Source: Flavobacteriaceae bacterium
GTDB lineage: Bacteria > Bacteroidota > Bacteroidia > Flavobacteriales > Flavobacteriaceae
Length of the DNA stretch: 50,075 bases
Assembly (NCBI GenBank): GCA_016744615.1
Contig: JADGEA010000003.1
Span: 1-50,075, forward strand
Reading direction: 5' to 3'
Part shown: positions 34,059-43,312 of the stretch, in pieces
Numbering within the stretch: position 1 is the stretch's first letter
Layout: each line of letters begins with the position of its first letter
Notes under the pieces: generated by a model
Told to the model about the DNA's origin: nothing
Seen by the model: only the letters and a program-made list of their open reading frames with translations
Database searches by the model: none
Program-made: the position numbers and the translations under genes

Positions 34059-35360
34059 ATGTTTAAATCATTTGCTGCTTCTATTTTATTTTTAGTTGTT
34101 ACTACTAATATTCTGTTTTCACAAAAAACTCAAGAATCGAATGATCTTGATGTCATAAGCTACGAAGTTCAATTAGAACCAAACATCAATACTAAATATA
34201 TTAAGGGGAAAACGAGAATCAATTTCCAAATACCTGCATCCGAAAACCAAGTTCATTTTCAGTGTGGTAATCTTAAAATAAGTAATGTTATTGGAAAATC
34301 ACTTAAAAGCTATTCTCAACAAAAAGGAGTGTTAACAATTTACATTCATAAGAAAAGAGATCGTTTAAATACTGTTGAAATTGAGTATGAAGGAACACCT
34401 GCAAAAGGTTTAATTATCCAGCCGGAAAACAACTTAGCATATACGGTGTTTCATTCTAATGAATGGATGATTTGCAACTTTCAACCACATGATCGAGCAA
34501 GTATTTTGATAGAACTTACAATTCCTGATTCGTTAAACTGTGTTGCTAATGGCGACTTATTATTCAAAAAACAATATGGAAATAAGCAATTAAAATATTT
34601 TTGGAAGCAATCTCAAGAAACTTCAAGTTATACTTATGGGTTTGCTATTGGTCAATTCAACAACAGCGAACAAATGACTGATAAAACAAAGCTTTCCTAT
34701 TATTCTACAAATTACACCAATCCTCAACTCGATAGTATCTTTCAATATACCCAAGATATGATGAATTTTTTTGAAGAAAAATCAGGGGTTAAATATTTTC
34801 AAAATACATATTCTCAAATTTTGATAGGAAACCATTACCAAGAAATGTCAGGCTTTGCTGTATTAAGAGACTCTTATGGAAAACTTGTTCTTAAAGATAG
34901 TACAGAAACCAATCTAATTTCACATGAATTAGCCCATCAATGGTGGGGTAATATGATTACCTGCAAAAACTGGAATCACTTTTGGCTAAATGAAGGATTT
35001 GCAACATACATGTCTGCCGCATACAATCAACATCGCTTTGGAGAAAATAAATACCAAGCTGATATTAATTCTTACTACAAAGTTTACCAAGATATTAAAC
35101 ATAAAGGATTTGATAAACCTTTAGTTTTTAGTAATTGGGACAGTCCAACTAAGAACGATAAAAATTTAGTCTATTTTAAAGGAGCTTATGTACTACATAG
35201 GCTACGAATGGAATTAGGTGACAAAACTTTTTGGAAAGCTATAAAATACTACTCGCAAATGTATTATGGAAAAAGTGTAACAACACAAATATTTAAAGAT
35301 GCAATTGAACGGTCAAGCCAACAAAATTTAGATTCATTTTTTAAAAAATGGATTAACTGA
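34059..35360 (+). CDS. M1 family aminopeptidase, short form, exported
   Basis: A 433-residue zinc metallopeptidase. Zinc ligands are His289, His293 and Glu312 (HELAHQWW, then LNEGFATY, the correct HExxH-x18-E spacing). An N-terminal beta domain (~25-200) precedes the thermolysin-like catalytic domain. The protein stops after SFFKKWIN, so the long C-terminal helical domain of classical M1 aminopeptidases is absent; family members are usually 600-850 residues. The expected GxMEN-type substrate-binding motif appears as MSGFAVL, which is altered. ATG 34059 gives a normal signal peptide (MFKSFAAS...LFSQ); ATG 34014 would put 15 extra residues before it. Confidence 0.87.
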   Translation: MFKSFAASILFLVVTTNILFSQKTQESNDLDVISYEVQLEPNINTKYIKGKTRINFQIPASENQVHFQCGNLKISNVIGKSLKSYSQQKGVLTIYIHKKRDRLNTVEIEYEGTPAKGLIIQPENNLAYTVFHSNEWMICNFQPHDRASILIELTIPDSLNCVANGDLLFKKQYGNKQLKYFWKQSQETSSYTYGFAIGQFNNSEQMTDKTKLSYYSTNYTNPQLDSIFQYTQDMMNFFEEKSGVKYFQNTYSQILIGNHYQEMSGFAVLRDSYGKLVLKDSTETNLISHELAHQWWGNMITCKNWNHFWLNEGFATYMSAAYNQHRFGENKYQADINSYYKVYQDIKHKGFDKPLVFSNWDSPTKNDKNLVYFKGAYVLHRLRMELGDKTFWKAIKYYSQMYYGKSVTTQIFKDAIERSSQQNLDSFFKKWIN

Positions 35361-35390
35361 TTGATTATGTCATTATTGGTGTTTCACACT

Positions 35391-35419
35391 AAATAGAACC
35401 TTCTGTTCTATTCAATTTT
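35391..35419. terminator. Terminator between the convergent M1 peptidase and recJ genes
   Basis: Perfect 8-bp stem AATAGAAC (35392-35399) / GTTCTATT (35405-35412) with a CTTCT loop, then CAATTTTTT on the plus strand. It probably ends the M1 peptidase transcript and may also serve recJ. Confidence 0.75.
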
Positions 35420-37114
35420 TTAACTTTTTAAATCCTTAATATTCAGCTGTAAAGAGGTAATTCCATTCCAATGATTTTCTTCAATAGTGAATACCGCATC
35501 AAATGATTTTCCATTATTGATCTCGTCAAATTTTTTACCCAGACCAAAACCAATAGCGTTATATGTTTTTTGATCAGCACCGGAAATGATGTTCAGTTTT
35601 AAGTGTTCCTCTTCTTTCCCAACTTTTTTACCATAACCATTATCTCGCAAACCAGTTGCTTTAAAAATAGGTTTCATATTCTTTGGACCAAAAGGACCGA
35701 ATTGCTTGATAATTCTATTAAATTTTGGAGTAATATCTGATAAAAAAAGGTCTGCATCAATGGCAATTTCAGGAATAAGCAATTCTTTAGGAATGCTTTC
35801 CTTTACTACTTTTTCAAACAGATCTTTAAATTTTTGATAATTCTCTGGTTTTAAAGTAAGTCCGGCAGCATATTTATGTCCGCCAAATTGTTCAATAAAT
35901 GAACTGCTTTTTTCCAGAGCATCATATATATCAAATCCTTTTACAGATCTGGCGGAAGCTGCCAAAAAATCACCACTTTTTGTAAAAACCAAAGTAGGTC
36001 TGTAATAGGTTTCTATCAATCTGGAAGCAACAATTCCGATCACACCTTTATGCCATTCAGGGTCAAAAACTACACTGGTAAAATTTTGCTCCTCCTTGTT
36101 TTCTTTAATTTGTTGCAGAGCTTCTATTGTGATACTTTTATCAAGATCTTTTCGTGTTAAATTGAACTGTTCAATATCCGATGCATATTTTTGCGCCTTT
36201 TCAAAATCATTTTCAATTAATAATTCGACTGCATACAGTCCATGTTTAATTCTTCCTGCTGCATTGATCCTTGGAGCTATAACAAAAACCACATCTGTTA
36301 TGGTCAAAGCACCTCTGTTTATATTATGTATCAATGCTTTGATTCCCGGGCGTGGTTTTGAATTGATCACATCTAAACCAAAAGATGCAAGAATTCTGTT
36401 TTCACCAGTAATAGGTACAATATCTGCAGCAATGGCAGTTGCAACAAGATCCAAATATGGAATAAGATCGTCAATAGTTTGTTTTTTCTTTTCGGCTATA
36501 GCCTGAATTAATTTAAATCCAATCCCACAACCACACAATTCATCATAAGGATAATTGCAATCTTCACGTTTTGGATCTAAAACTGCTATGGCGTTTGGAA
36601 TTTTATCTCCCGGACGATGGTGATCACAAATAATAAAACTAATGTTTTTTTCATTGGCGTAAGCAATTTTATCAATTGCTTTGATACCACAATCCAAGGC
36701 AATAATCAAGGTAATATCATTATCACTGGCAAAATCAATACTTTTATACGAAATACCATACCCTTCATCATATCTATCAGGTATATAAGTAGTAATATGA
36801 GGATAAAAAGTGATTAAATAAGAATAAACCAATGCTACTGAAGTAGTGCCATCTACATCATAATCACCATAGACCATAATATTTTCCTGTTGGAAAATTG
36901 CTTTTTCAATTCTCTGCACAGCAAGATCCATATCTTTCATTAAATAAGGGTTGTACAGATCATTCAAGCTAGGTCTGAAAAAATATTTTGCCTGCTCAAA
37001 TGTTTCAATATCCCGTTGTACTAGCAATCCGGCAATAGTACGATCAATACCCAGTTCTACACTTAGTTTATCAATCTTCTTTTTTTTAGGATTATTTTTA
37101 TTCTTCCAACGCAT
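35420..37114 (-). CDS. recJ: Single-stranded-DNA-specific exonuclease RecJ
   Basis: A 564-residue DHH-family 5'-3' exonuclease acting on single-stranded DNA in recombination and repair. The metal-binding motifs are MVYGDYDVDGTTSVAL, ALDCGIKA, FIICDHHRPG and, in the DHHA1 domain, GHKYAAGLTL. The C-terminal OB-fold follows (~450-564: LFLSDITPKF...FGPFGPKNMKPIF). ATG 37114 was chosen over in-frame TTG 37120. Length is normal. A TACTTTTG box lies upstream on the minus strand (37173-37166), but without a correctly spaced -33. Confidence 0.95.
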   Translation of the reverse strand: MRWKNKNNPKKKKIDKLSVELGIDRTIAGLLVQRDIETFEQAKYFFRPSLNDLYNPYLMKDMDLAVQRIEKAIFQQENIMVYGDYDVDGTTSVALVYSYLITFYPHITTYIPDRYDEGYGISYKSIDFASDNDITLIIALDCGIKAIDKIAYANEKNISFIICDHHRPGDKIPNAIAVLDPKREDCNYPYDELCGCGIGFKLIQAIAEKKKQTIDDLIPYLDLVATAIAADIVPITGENRILASFGLDVINSKPRPGIKALIHNINRGALTITDVVFVIAPRINAAGRIKHGLYAVELLIENDFEKAQKYASDIEQFNLTRKDLDKSITIEALQQIKENKEEQNFTSVVFDPEWHKGVIGIVASRLIETYYRPTLVFTKSGDFLAASARSVKGFDIYDALEKSSSFIEQFGGHKYAAGLTLKPENYQKFKDLFEKVVKESIPKELLIPEIAIDADLFLSDITPKFNRIIKQFGPFGPKNMKPIFKATGLRDNGYGKKVGKEEEHLKLNIISGADQKTYNAIGFGLGKKFDEINNGKSFDAVFTIEENHWNGITSLQLNIKDLKS

Positions 37115-37256
37115 ATTCAAATTTAAGAGGTATATTGATATTTAATTATTTATGCTTTCTATTATCAAAAGTAAACAATATTATTCCTAAAAAAAATAAG
37201 AAAATAGTGAAGATATAACCAATATTTATAAACTATTACTTGATTAGTGTTAAAAA

Positions 37257-37274
37257 ATGCACGTTTTTATGCAT
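37257..37274. repeat. Small inverted repeat upstream of susC
   Basis: ATGCA (37257-37261) and TGCAT (37270-37274) flank 8 bases; a further TGTGCAATT follows. It lies about 90 bases before the susC ATG and could be an operator for a SusCD regulator. The rest of the 37121-37362 gap is AT-rich with no clear TAnnTTTG promoter upstream of susC. Confidence 0.35.
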
Positions 37275-37362
37275 TTTTGTGCAATTATTAACAATTATAC
37301 TTTATATTAGCTTTATTATCAATTCAAATAATATTAATTATTAACAAAAATTCAATCAAATT

Positions 37363-40300
37363 ATGAGAAACAAGTACTTGTTTTCTTTATTGGTTTTATT
37401 TATTTCGGCCTCCCAAATGTTGTTTGCACAAACAACTGTAATGGGGACAGTTACAGATGAATCTGGAGCTGTATTACCGGGAGTAAATATTCTAATTAAA
37501 GGAACGAACGACGGGACTGCAACTGATTTTGATGGAAAGTATGCAATGGAAGCTTCGCAAGGAGACGTATTGATCTTTTCATTTGTTGGGTTTGCAAACC
37601 AGGAAGTTACAGTATCAGGGAATACTGTAAATGTGTCTTTAGTGGAAGATGCAAATGAACTAGACGAGGTTGTAATAACAACAGCCTTTGGTATTGGTCA
37701 AAAGGAAAAACAATTGGCTTATTCTGTATCACAAGTTAAAACGGAAGATCTTGACCTATCAGGACAAACCAATGCCGTTTCTGCATTACAAGGTAGAGTT
37801 GCAGGTTTAAGTGTTGCACCAAGTTCTGGTACAGCAGGGGGTAGTGTTGATATTTTGATAAGAGGGGTTTCTTCTATGAACCCAGGTCAAAATAACCAGC
37901 CATTGATTATTGTGGATGGAGTTTCTGTCAACAATGACACAGGTGCAACCAACCTAACACCTTCAGAAGGCGCTGGATCATCAGGATCTTCATCAACTGC
38001 TCAATTTGGTCTTTCCAGTAGAGCTGGTGATATCAATCCGGATGATATTGAAACCTACAATATTTTAAAAGGTACCGCAGCAACAGCTCTTTACGGAATA
38101 AGAGGCGCAAATGGTGTAATTGTGATTACGACCAAAAGAGGTCAACAGGGTAAAGCTAAAGTAAATATTTCGATGGCAACTACTTTTAGTAAGGTTACAA
38201 AAACACCTGACCAGCAAAAATTATATCGTGAAGGTTATACCCAAATTCCTGAAGTATTATACACTCCTGAAACGGAAACTGGTTTTACCAAAGTAAGTAC
38301 AAGTACACCATTTCATACATGGGGTCCTTTATATTCAGATGATGAATATATAAAACCTGACGGAACTGTAGTAGATCTATCAAACGATCGTTTTTATGAT
38401 CCTTATGAATTGTTTAGAACTGGGATTAACAATACCATAAACTTTAACATTGCAGGTGCAAATGACAAACTGGACTACTATTTTTCAGTAGGAAATGTTG
38501 GGTCAACCGGTACAACACCAGGAAATGAATTCGACAAAACATCTATACGATTTAAGGCTGGCTACGAGGTGTCCAATACTTTTAAAATCAACTCATCTGT
38601 CCAATATACAAATTCAGATAACAGACAACCCGCAGGTGGTGATAAATCAGTAATGAGTGCGTTGGCATATTATTCTCCAACTTTCCCAATTAATGATTAC
38701 AAAAACCCTGATGGAACTCAGCGAGTTTTTACACCATGGATTGATAACCCACGTTATAATGCTGAAGTTAGTGGTTTGACACAAGATACCAATCGTTGGA
38801 TAGGAACTCTTAATTTAAACTGGGCTCCTGCAGAATGGGTAAATGTAAATTATACCGCACAAGTGGATAATTATACGGAATTAAAAAATCGTTTTGTTGC
38901 ACCTGAATTAGATCTGGGATCAAAAGTAAACGGATCTATCATTAATCAGGCAAAAGTATATTTTGGATTAGAATCTAATCTGATCATTTCTTTTAGGAAA
39001 GATTTTTCTGATAAATTTCACAGTTCTTACTTAATTGGTAATCAAATTACTGATTTTAAACGAGATTATCAGTGGCAAAGAGGAGAAGGATTTAATATCC
39101 CTCACTTTAATAATATGAGTAATACAGCAAACAGAACCGCACAAAACTGGACCACACAAGAACGTTTGATTGGTTTGTTTGGAGAAGCAAAATTTGATTA
39201 TGACAATATTTTATTCTTAACCATTGCAGGCAGAAATGACTGGGTTTCAACATTACCAAAAGATAATAATAGTTTTTTCTATCCTTCTGTAAGTTTAGCA
39301 TGGGATATGTCTAGACTTTTTGGTGAGAATGATTTCTTTTCATTTGGTAAATTAAGAGGGTCTTATGCTGAGGTTGGAAATGGAACATTATTTGGGAAGA
39401 CAGGATTATTAGGAGAACATTTTTATCCTGCCAGTAATTTTCCATGGGGTAATTCAGGAGGCTTGAGTACGGCTACTAAAGTTGGCCATGCTGACCTTAA
39501 ACCTGAACGTACAAAAGGCTGGGAAGTTGGTACTGATTTGCGTTTCTTTAGAAATCGTTTGCGTGTTGATTATGCTTATTATGTATCAGATACTTATGAT
39601 GCTATTTTTAATGTACCTTTAGCTCATTCAACAGGTATTGAGGAGTATACAAGAAATGCTGGACATTACCAATCAAAAGGACATGAATTAATGATTAGCG
39701 GTACTATAATTCAAAATAAGGATTTTTCATGGGATTTAATATATAATTTCAGTACAAATGAAGGTAAAGTAATTGACTTGCCGGAAGATGTAAGTAGCAT
39801 GTATTTTTATGGAGATGGTGCTCCTGAAATATTCTTAGATCTAAAAGAAGGAGACAAAATGGGTACTCTTTACGGATATAACTGGGAGTATAAAGATGGT
39901 CAGCGCTTTATTGATACGGATGGTTATCCAAATCTGGAATATGATAGTGATGGTAATGGCGAAAATAATTACTCCAAAGTAGGTAATGCAATGCCAGATT
40001 TCAATATGTCCATAGGTTCAGATTTAAGATGGAAAAATTTTAGATTTAATTTCTTGGTGGAATGGCAAGAAGGAGGCGATAAATACAGCTGGGCTCGTCG
40101 TACAATGATTAGAAACGGTACTAGTGCTGTAACTGAATTGAGAAATATTGATGACTATGTCTTAGATGGTGTGATGGAAGACCCTACCAATCCTGGCGCA
40201 TATGTTAAAAATACAATTCCAACTGCCTATGGTTTAGATGAAAGCTACTATAGAAGCTGGAATAAATTTACAGGTGCTGCAGAAGTGTATTTACAAGATG

Positions 40301-40545
40301 CATCATTTGTTAAATTAAGAAATATTGGTATATCTTATGATATTTCAGGTCATTTCTTACAAAGAGTTGGCGTTAGAAACTTTATTATTAGTGCAAATGC
40401 CTCAAATGTTTTATTATGGACAGAGTATGACGGATTTGATCCCGAAGGAAGTGCATTTAGTGCAGGAAGTAATATCTACGGATTTGCGGGAAGAAGTTTA
40501 CCATTAACCGAAAATTATTCTTTTGGAGTTTCCATAGGATTTTAA
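37363..40545 (+). CDS. SusC/RagA family TonB-linked outer-membrane transporter
   Basis: A 1060-residue outer-membrane protein with a signal peptide (to about residue 23), a carboxypeptidase-regulatory-like domain (~24-105: VMGTVTDESGAVLPGVNILIKG, FDGKYAM), a TonB plug (~115-250: VDILIRGVSSM, YNILKGTAATALYGIRGANGVIVITT) and a large C-terminal 22-strand barrel ending in Phe (FGVSIGF). It imports oligosaccharides, peptides or other oligomers with its SusD partner, whose gene begins 3 bases after its stop. No glycoside hydrolase, protease or regulator gene is adjacent, so the ligand is unknown. Confidence 0.95.
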   Translation: MRNKYLFSLLVLFISASQMLFAQTTVMGTVTDESGAVLPGVNILIKGTNDGTATDFDGKYAMEASQGDVLIFSFVGFANQEVTVSGNTVNVSLVEDANELDEVVITTAFGIGQKEKQLAYSVSQVKTEDLDLSGQTNAVSALQGRVAGLSVAPSSGTAGGSVDILIRGVSSMNPGQNNQPLIIVDGVSVNNDTGATNLTPSEGAGSSGSSSTAQFGLSSRAGDINPDDIETYNILKGTAATALYGIRGANGVIVITTKRGQQGKAKVNISMATTFSKVTKTPDQQKLYREGYTQIPEVLYTPETETGFTKVSTSTPFHTWGPLYSDDEYIKPDGTVVDLSNDRFYDPYELFRTGINNTINFNIAGANDKLDYYFSVGNVGSTGTTPGNEFDKTSIRFKAGYEVSNTFKINSSVQYTNSDNRQPAGGDKSVMSALAYYSPTFPINDYKNPDGTQRVFTPWIDNPRYNAEVSGLTQDTNRWIGTLNLNWAPAEWVNVNYTAQVDNYTELKNRFVAPELDLGSKVNGSIINQAKVYFGLESNLIISFRKDFSDKFHSSYLIGNQITDFKRDYQWQRGEGFNIPHFNNMSNTANRTAQNWTTQERLIGLFGEAKFDYDNILFLTIAGRNDWVSTLPKDNNSFFYPSVSLAWDMSRLFGENDFFSFGKLRGSYAEVGNGTLFGKTGLLGEHFYPASNFPWGNSGGLSTATKVGHADLKPERTKGWEVGTDLRFFRNRLRVDYAYYVSDTYDAIFNVPLAHSTGIEEYTRNAGHYQSKGHELMISGTIIQNKDFSWDLIYNFSTNEGKVIDLPEDVSSMYFYGDGAPEIFLDLKEGDKMGTLYGYNWEYKDGQRFIDTDGYPNLEYDSDGNGENNYSKVGNAMPDFNMSIGSDLRWKNFRFNFLVEWQEGGDKYSWARRTMIRNGTSAVTELRNIDDYVLDGVMEDPTNPGAYVKNTIPTAYGLDESYYRSWNKFTGAAEVYLQDASFVKLRNIGISYDISGHFLQRVGVRNFIISANASNVLLWTEYDGFDPEGSAFSAGSNIYGFAGRSLPLTENYSFGVSIGF

Positions 40546-40548
40546 AAA

Positions 40549-42078
40549 ATGATGATAAAGATGAAAAATTTAATTTTAAAAACGATTATAATAGCATTGA
40601 TAGCCGTAGGATTTACGAGTTGTGATGACTATTTAGATGTAAATACTCCTTCAGATGCAGTAAATGTGAAGGATGTTGATATGGCCACATTAATGGCTCC
40701 TGTATTACAAAAAACTGTATATGCAAATTATTATACAGAAGCTACTTTTGGTAATTATTCGCAGTATTTTGGTGGGTATGGTTACAGTGCAGCAGGAAAA
40801 ACGCAAAACTCTTCTACCTGGAATACTATATATTTAAGTATTCTTCCAAATGTTAGGGTTATTCAGGCAAAAGCTGATGCTGTAGGTGCAAAAAAATACA
40901 GAGCTGTTGCTGAAATAATTGAAGCTATAAATATGGGCTTAGCTGTTGACAATTGGGATAATGTACCTTATTCTCAAGCTACTGATCCACTTGAAACTGT
41001 TTATCCTGAGTATGATTCCGGACAACAGGTTTATACAGATATTATTACTTTATTAGATAAAGCTATTGCAACTTTGCAAGGTTCAGATGATTCAGGATTT
41101 AGTTTAGGTTCAGAAGATTTGATCTATAATGGTGATTACGACCAATGGACTAGAGCCGCTTATACTTATAAGGCTCGTTTCCAATTGAGATTAATGAATA
41201 AAGGAATGGCAAGTCCATCTGATGTTCTAGCCTCTATCGAGAATGGATTTACATCAAATTTAGATGATTTTCAATTAGGAATGCCTAGTGATAAGATCAA
41301 TCCTTGGTACTCAGGAAATGTATTAACTGCACAAACAGGAAATTATTATAAAGGCCCAAATGATCAGATCGTTAGTATGTTAAATGGTACTACTTATCCG
41401 TTTGAAAGTGGAGCTGTTTTAGTGGATCCTCGTTTATCTAAATTATATGTTAGATTGATCCAAAATGATTATGCCAGAGCTATCGCTGATGATGAAGCTA
41501 CAACTCCATGGAGAGGTGGTATGAATGGTGGTGAAGGAGAATCTTCTGATGGTGAACAAAGAAACGTATTTTTTAAAGATGGAGGTTTTCTTACTTCAAA
41601 TGGTGCTCCGTTAATTTTAATTACTTATGCGGAGGCAATGTTTATCAAGGCAGAAGCACAATTTTTGAAAAATGGAGGAAATGAAACAAGCGTTGGAAGT
41701 ACAGCAGATGCATATGTATCATATATGAATGGTATTTCTGCTAATATGAGCAAAGTAAAAGCAAATGGTTCTGATTATATGGCAGATACTTCTGTAGATG
41801 TTGGCGAAGCAGGCTTAATGCTAAATCATATCATGAAAGAAAAATATATCGCAAATATTCATAATACAGAAACTTATGTAGATTTTAGACGTTATAATTT
41901 TTCAAGTGATGTGTTTAAAGGACTTGCATTGCGTTTAGAAGGTGAAGATGATGAAAGCGAAATGGTTGGCAAATGGTATGTAAGAGCTATTTATCCAACT
42001 TCAGAAAAAACTGCTAATGCAGATGTAGTAGGGAAAAACTGGCAAGAGCCAGATGTACCAGTATGGTGGGCTAACTAA
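40549..42078 (+). CDS. SusD/RagB family lipoprotein (SusD-like_2 type)
   Basis: A 509-residue outer-membrane lipoprotein that caps the SusC channel and binds the ligand. The lipobox is FTSC (Cys25 from the first ATG), followed by DDYLDVNTPSDA, a typical SusD beginning. The helical TPR-like scaffold includes IIEAINMGLAVDNWDNVPYSQA and LITYAEAMFIKAEAQFL. The sequence fits the SusD-like_2 branch rather than classical SusD. ATG codons at 40549, 40552 and 40561 are all possible; the longest is given. Two hairpins follow the stop codon. Confidence 0.92.
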   Translation: MMIKMKNLILKTIIIALIAVGFTSCDDYLDVNTPSDAVNVKDVDMATLMAPVLQKTVYANYYTEATFGNYSQYFGGYGYSAAGKTQNSSTWNTIYLSILPNVRVIQAKADAVGAKKYRAVAEIIEAINMGLAVDNWDNVPYSQATDPLETVYPEYDSGQQVYTDIITLLDKAIATLQGSDDSGFSLGSEDLIYNGDYDQWTRAAYTYKARFQLRLMNKGMASPSDVLASIENGFTSNLDDFQLGMPSDKINPWYSGNVLTAQTGNYYKGPNDQIVSMLNGTTYPFESGAVLVDPRLSKLYVRLIQNDYARAIADDEATTPWRGGMNGGEGESSDGEQRNVFFKDGGFLTSNGAPLILITYAEAMFIKAEAQFLKNGGNETSVGSTADAYVSYMNGISANMSKVKANGSDYMADTSVDVGEAGLMLNHIMKEKYIANIHNTETYVDFRRYNFSSDVFKGLALRLEGEDDESEMVGKWYVRAIYPTSEKTANADVVGKNWQEPDVPVWWAN

Positions 42079-42135
42079 TATGAATTAGTTTTGCTAGATA
42101 TTTTAGAAGCCTCAACGAAAGTTGGGGCTTTTTTT
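42073..42135 (+). terminator. Tandem hairpins ending the susC-susD transcript
   Basis: AACTAAT/ATTAGTT (42073-42079 and 42084-42090) overlaps the susD stop codon. A second stem, AAGCCTCAAC (42107-42116) / GTTGGGGCTT (42121-42130) with a GAAA tetraloop and a T-run, is a strong intrinsic terminator on the plus strand. It lies inside the 3' end of the convergent nuclease reading frame. Confidence 0.85.
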
Positions 42136-43175
42136 ATCAGATAAATATAAACCGGAAAATGATCACTATATCCACTCGAATAATGGTTATTTTGAAAGCT
42201 TCTAAAAGGGTAGCCTTTATATTTACCTTTTTGTGTAATAACGAAAGGAGGATTATAAATACCAGCTTTAAAAAACTTATAAGTATCATATTTTTTATTT
42301 GTAGAAATATAATTTGAACTCAAAATAATTTGATCAAAAAGATTTATTCCATCCCTGTAACCCAGAGTGTTTAAACCTTGTTTGTACATTTTTTCCATTG
42401 GGTTGAATAATGAATTTTGATCTATCTCTTTAACCTTTCCAACACTAAAAAGTCCATTTTTTATACTATCATCTATTGGATCATCATTAAAATCACCCAT
42501 CACAATGATCTTTGCATCCATATTTTCCAAGTAAATATTTTCAACTATTTGATTGACTATATAAGCAGCTTTTGCTCTTTTTGATTTACTTCTTTTTTCA
42601 CCTCCGCGTCGCGATGGCCAATGATTTACAACAATATGTATCGGTTCATCCTCTAAAAGTCCGTAAGCCACAAGAATATCACGCGTAAAGATCCTTTTCC
42701 CTTCTTCATCCCATAGTTTCACTTCATAATTCTTTTGATATAAAGGAGTAAAATATTTTTCTTGATATAATAATGCCACATCAATACCTCTTCTGTCAGG
42801 TGAATCAAAATGAATAATATTATAACGCTTATTTTTAAGATATTCTGAATGGATTAGATCTTCCAGTACAGGTCTGTTTTCAATTTCTGCCAAACCAATG
42901 ATCACCGGTGAATTTTTGGTTGTTTCATAACCTATATTAGAAATTACTCTACCAGTCCTATTAATTTTTTCCCAATAAATTTTTGAAGTATATCCATTTT
43001 TTCCATTTGGTGTAAAGTCATCATCAAAAGTATCAGGATTATTTATCGTATCAAACAGGTTTTCTACATTATAAAAAGCAATCGTTCTTATCTTAAAGTT
43101 GGAATTCTGACAATGAGGGATTTGTATAATGAAAAGCAGAAAAAATAAGAACGATATGTAGCTTTTTACTGACAA
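42075..43175 (-). CDS. Secreted endonuclease/exonuclease/phosphatase family protein, TTG start, extended C-terminus
   Basis: A 366-residue exported enzyme of the DNase I-like metal-dependent hydrolase fold. Motifs in order are IAFYNVENLFDT, IIGLAEIENRP, VVNHWPSRRGG, IVMGDFNDDP and YSDHFPVYIYL, which provide the expected Asn, Glu, His and Asp residues. It could hydrolyse nucleic acids or phosphoesters outside the cytoplasm. The start must be TTG 43175: TGA lies directly before it and no ATG precedes the signal peptide. After the family's usual end (VYIYLIKK) there are 17 extra residues encoded across the susD terminator hairpin. It is divergent from the TonB receptor. Confidence 0.87.
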   Translation of the reverse strand: MSVKSYISFLFFLLFIIQIPHCQNSNFKIRTIAFYNVENLFDTINNPDTFDDDFTPNGKNGYTSKIYWEKINRTGRVISNIGYETTKNSPVIIGLAEIENRPVLEDLIHSEYLKNKRYNIIHFDSPDRRGIDVALLYQEKYFTPLYQKNYEVKLWDEEGKRIFTRDILVAYGLLEDEPIHIVVNHWPSRRGGEKRSKSKRAKAAYIVNQIVENIYLENMDAKIIVMGDFNDDPIDDSIKNGLFSVGKVKEIDQNSLFNPMEKMYKQGLNTLGYRDGINLFDQIILSSNYISTNKKYDTYKFFKAGIYNPPFVITQKGKYKGYPFRSFQNNHYSSGYSDHFPVYIYLIKKAPTFVEASKISSKTNSY

Positions 43176-43214
43176 TCAAATATGGATTGTTTGTCTATTA
43201 GTAACATTCAATTT

Positions 43215-43259
43215 AAAAGGTTAACATTTTTTTTAAACTTTTTTTTATGTTAACTTTTT
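43215..43259. promoter_or_regulatory. Long inverted repeat between the nuclease and TonB receptor genes
   Basis: AAAAGGTTAACAT (43215-43227) and ATGTTAACTTTTT (43247-43259) match as inverted arms in 12 of 13 positions around a 19-base T-rich spacer. It sits in the 137-base divergent intergenic region and is well placed for a dimeric regulator of both directions. Confidence 0.5.
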
Positions 43260-43312
43260 TCTTTTCATGGCATTAAAAAAATAACAACTAATCTTTTCAT
43301 CTTTAAAAAGTT

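Noticed and set aside
37166..37173. TACTTTTG box as a recJ promoter
   Set aside because: It matches the -7 consensus on the minus strand, but no TTG lies 17-23 bases upstream, so I did not list it as a promoter.
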